Below, one piece after another: positions 6,301 to 6,755 of a stretch of 6,755 bases of DNA (position 1 is its first letter; the number at the start of each line of letters is the position of its first letter). The translations under genes and the position numbers were made by a program. Under the pieces are notes generated by a model that saw only the letters and a list, made by a program, of their open reading frames with translations, was not told the origin of the DNA and did not search any database. This DNA comes from Prevotella sp. UBA7551 (GTDB taxonomy: Bacteria; Bacteroidota; Bacteroidia; Bacteroidales; Bacteroidaceae), in assembly GCA_002479145.1 (NCBI GenBank), contig DLLX01000085.1:1-6755 (forward strand), written 5' to 3'.

Positions 6301-6664
6301 TCTGAAGAACCACAAGGGAGAATATGCTGGCGCTTACAGCGCAAGAGCTCCGTTCGTACATCGTTTCGACTTCCGTTGGGCACACGACTTTGATGTCAAG
6401 ATCGGAAACACTTCCAACCGTTTGCAGTTGAGCCTTGACATCATGAATGTGGGCAACTTGTTCAACTCAAAGTGGGGTGTTGAGAAGAACATGGCTTCTT
6501 GCAACAACGGACAGATCCTCAAGGTCGTCAAGGTGGAGAACAACACTCCTGTTTACAGCATGATGAAGGTTAATGGTGAGTATCCCACAGAAACGTGGAG
6601 CTTCAACCACAACTATGATCAGTGCTGGAAGATGCAGATTGGTGTGAAGTATTACTTCAACTAA
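3383..6664 (+). CDS. Oar-like TonB-dependent outer-membrane receptor
   Basis: This complete 1093-residue outer-membrane transporter or receptor begins with a signal peptide: MKKR, a hydrophobic core, and likely cleavage after AMA at residue 21. A carboxypeptidase-regulatory-like beta-sandwich domain spans about 26-112. A TonB-box-like EVVVSA (118-123) precedes the plug domain (about 124-240), which carries LPTISRSISDIARLSPY, FTLDGANLNNNFG, IDEVQVVVAPYD and GGGINAVTKSGTNTFKGT. The rest is a large beta-barrel ending in an aromatic-rich strand, VKYYFN. A loop D933-L-N-G-D-G-I-K-N-D942 resembles a calcium-binding EF-hand or dockerin loop. The family is the Oar type, not the SusC type, and no SusD gene follows. 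Codon choice strongly favours AAC, TTC and AAG, suggesting high expression. Two in-frame stops (TAA TAG) end it. The transported substrate cannot be read from sequence. Confidence 0.93.
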   Translation: MKKRILMTLAILLTLVGGAMAQVTTSALSGKVSTEDNGEAVIGATVQAVHEPSGTRYVAVTNVDGRYSIQGMRVGGPYKVTISYVGYRPKVVTGVTLKLGETYSLDEKIAENANELGEVVVSASGSKFTGEKTGASTNITSTQIQELPTISRSISDIARLSPYANGMSFAGGDGRSTNFTLDGANLNNNFGLSSSLPGGGMPISMDAIDEVQVVVAPYDVRQTNFIGGGINAVTKSGTNTFKGTAYLYYNNENMHGNRVANSDLGERGTNRNTTYGFTLGGPIIKDKLFFFANAEYSLVPGVANRWRPSDDGKMDADKYISRTKKSDLDRLSAFLKQKYGYDTGSYSDWGADEDNLKILGRVDWNITNDHHLAVRFNHTANKAWNAPNGNSSDTGYRLRGMDRLSQYSMSYANSMYSMNNKVTSLSADLNSRFGEKFANQLLFTYTNISDERGSNSSEFPFVDIMNGYETEADGTVKQDLSPYISFGYELFSYNNRVQNKITNIIDNFTWYAGDHKVTAGINFEHQLANNSYMRGGTGYYRYRSLDDFINGAAPETVGIAYGYNGATHPNAEVKFNQFGLYVQDEWNVLDNLKLNGGIRFDNIAFDNSDIMTNNAIKELDFGGKHIDTGEWPKSNIQISPRIGFVWDVFNDKKLKVRGGTGLFAGRLPLVFFTNMPTNSGMIQQSPYNAVTTYNSDGTVNTSDPLLDKFKGGLVTDRDKIREMLGAPATITPEQGTVSRTIAGVDRDFKMPQVWKSSVAVDWQVPVSFPFTLTAEFTYTKKINDVMLTNYNIKDNISEWDRLQGADNRLVYPKDYKYYSKINDACVLTNTHKGYGYTFNLTATAEPIKDLNVMAAYTHTVMKEISGMPGSNASSAWSGLYTVNGPNFATLQNSQYVIPDRLIASVSYKYGKDHFSLFYTGYSPSGYSFFYNGDLNGDGIKNDLMYIPKDDSEINFSSDDDRKAFWAFVNQDKYLKNHKGEYAGAYSARAPFVHRFDFRWAHDFDVKIGNTSNRLQLSLDIMNVGNLFNSKWGVEKNMASCNNGQILKVVKVENNTPVYSMMKVNGEYPTETWSFNHNYDQCWKMQIGVKYYFN

Positions 6665-6689
6665 TAGAGCGTATTAGGATTCAAAATAT

Positions 6690-6735
6690 CAGGAACGGGA
6701 ATCTCGGCAGGATGCTGTCGCAGGTTCCTGTTTTT
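6690..6735 (+). terminator. Rho-independent terminator of the receptor gene
   Basis: CAGGAAC (6690-6696) pairs perfectly with GTTCCTG (6724-6730), immediately followed by TTTTT (6731-6735). A second hairpin stacks inside it: CGGCAG (6705-6710) with CTGTCG (6715-6720), one G-U wobble, loop GATG. It begins 25 bases after the TAA stop, indicating a monocistronic receptor transcript with no co-transcribed partner. Confidence 0.85.
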
Positions 6736-6755
6736 GCGTTTAGGCGATATTATTA

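Overview
The window looks like chromosomal DNA from a member of Bacteroidota, most likely order Bacteroidales and plausibly Prevotellaceae. Three things point there. Promoter-like boxes match the Bacteroidales pattern TAnnTTTG, one with a TTTG about 20 bases upstream. No start codon has a convincing Shine-Dalgarno sequence. The largest protein is an Oar-like TonB-dependent receptor with an N-terminal carboxypeptidase-regulatory-like domain, a Bacteroidota hallmark. The species assignment is inference.

The left half is transcribed on the minus strand. Reading that strand, a small two-helix membrane protein (2963-2739) is followed 11 bases later by a 516-residue fusion of an AmgK-like sugar kinase with a RapZ C-terminal domain (2727-1177). 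A 303-base gap with strong inverted repeats follows, then a MurU-like nucleotidyltransferase (873-136). Together the kinase and nucleotidyltransferase fit the AmgK-MurU branch of cell-wall recycling: N-acetylmuramate is phosphorylated at C1, then activated to UDP-MurNAc, bypassing de novo synthesis. The fused RapZ domain, which in E. coli RapZ senses glucosamine-6-phosphate, suggests feedback by amino-sugar status, but this is unproven. A hairpin overlaps the murU stop codon, and a possible start of another minus-strand gene runs off the left edge.

The right half holds one large plus-strand gene (3383-6664) encoding the outer-membrane receptor. Its promoter region carries a nested dyad where the -33 element would be expected, and the gene is followed by a clear intrinsic terminator. 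The receptor and the salvage genes are divergently arranged across a 419-base AT-rich intergenic region. No sequence evidence ties the receptor to muropeptide uptake, and no SusD partner is present.

No RNA genes, CRISPR arrays, insertion sequences or phage genes were recognised. The least explained features are the kinase-RapZ fusion, the four-segment inverted repeat between the kinase and murU, and the co-transcribed small membrane protein.
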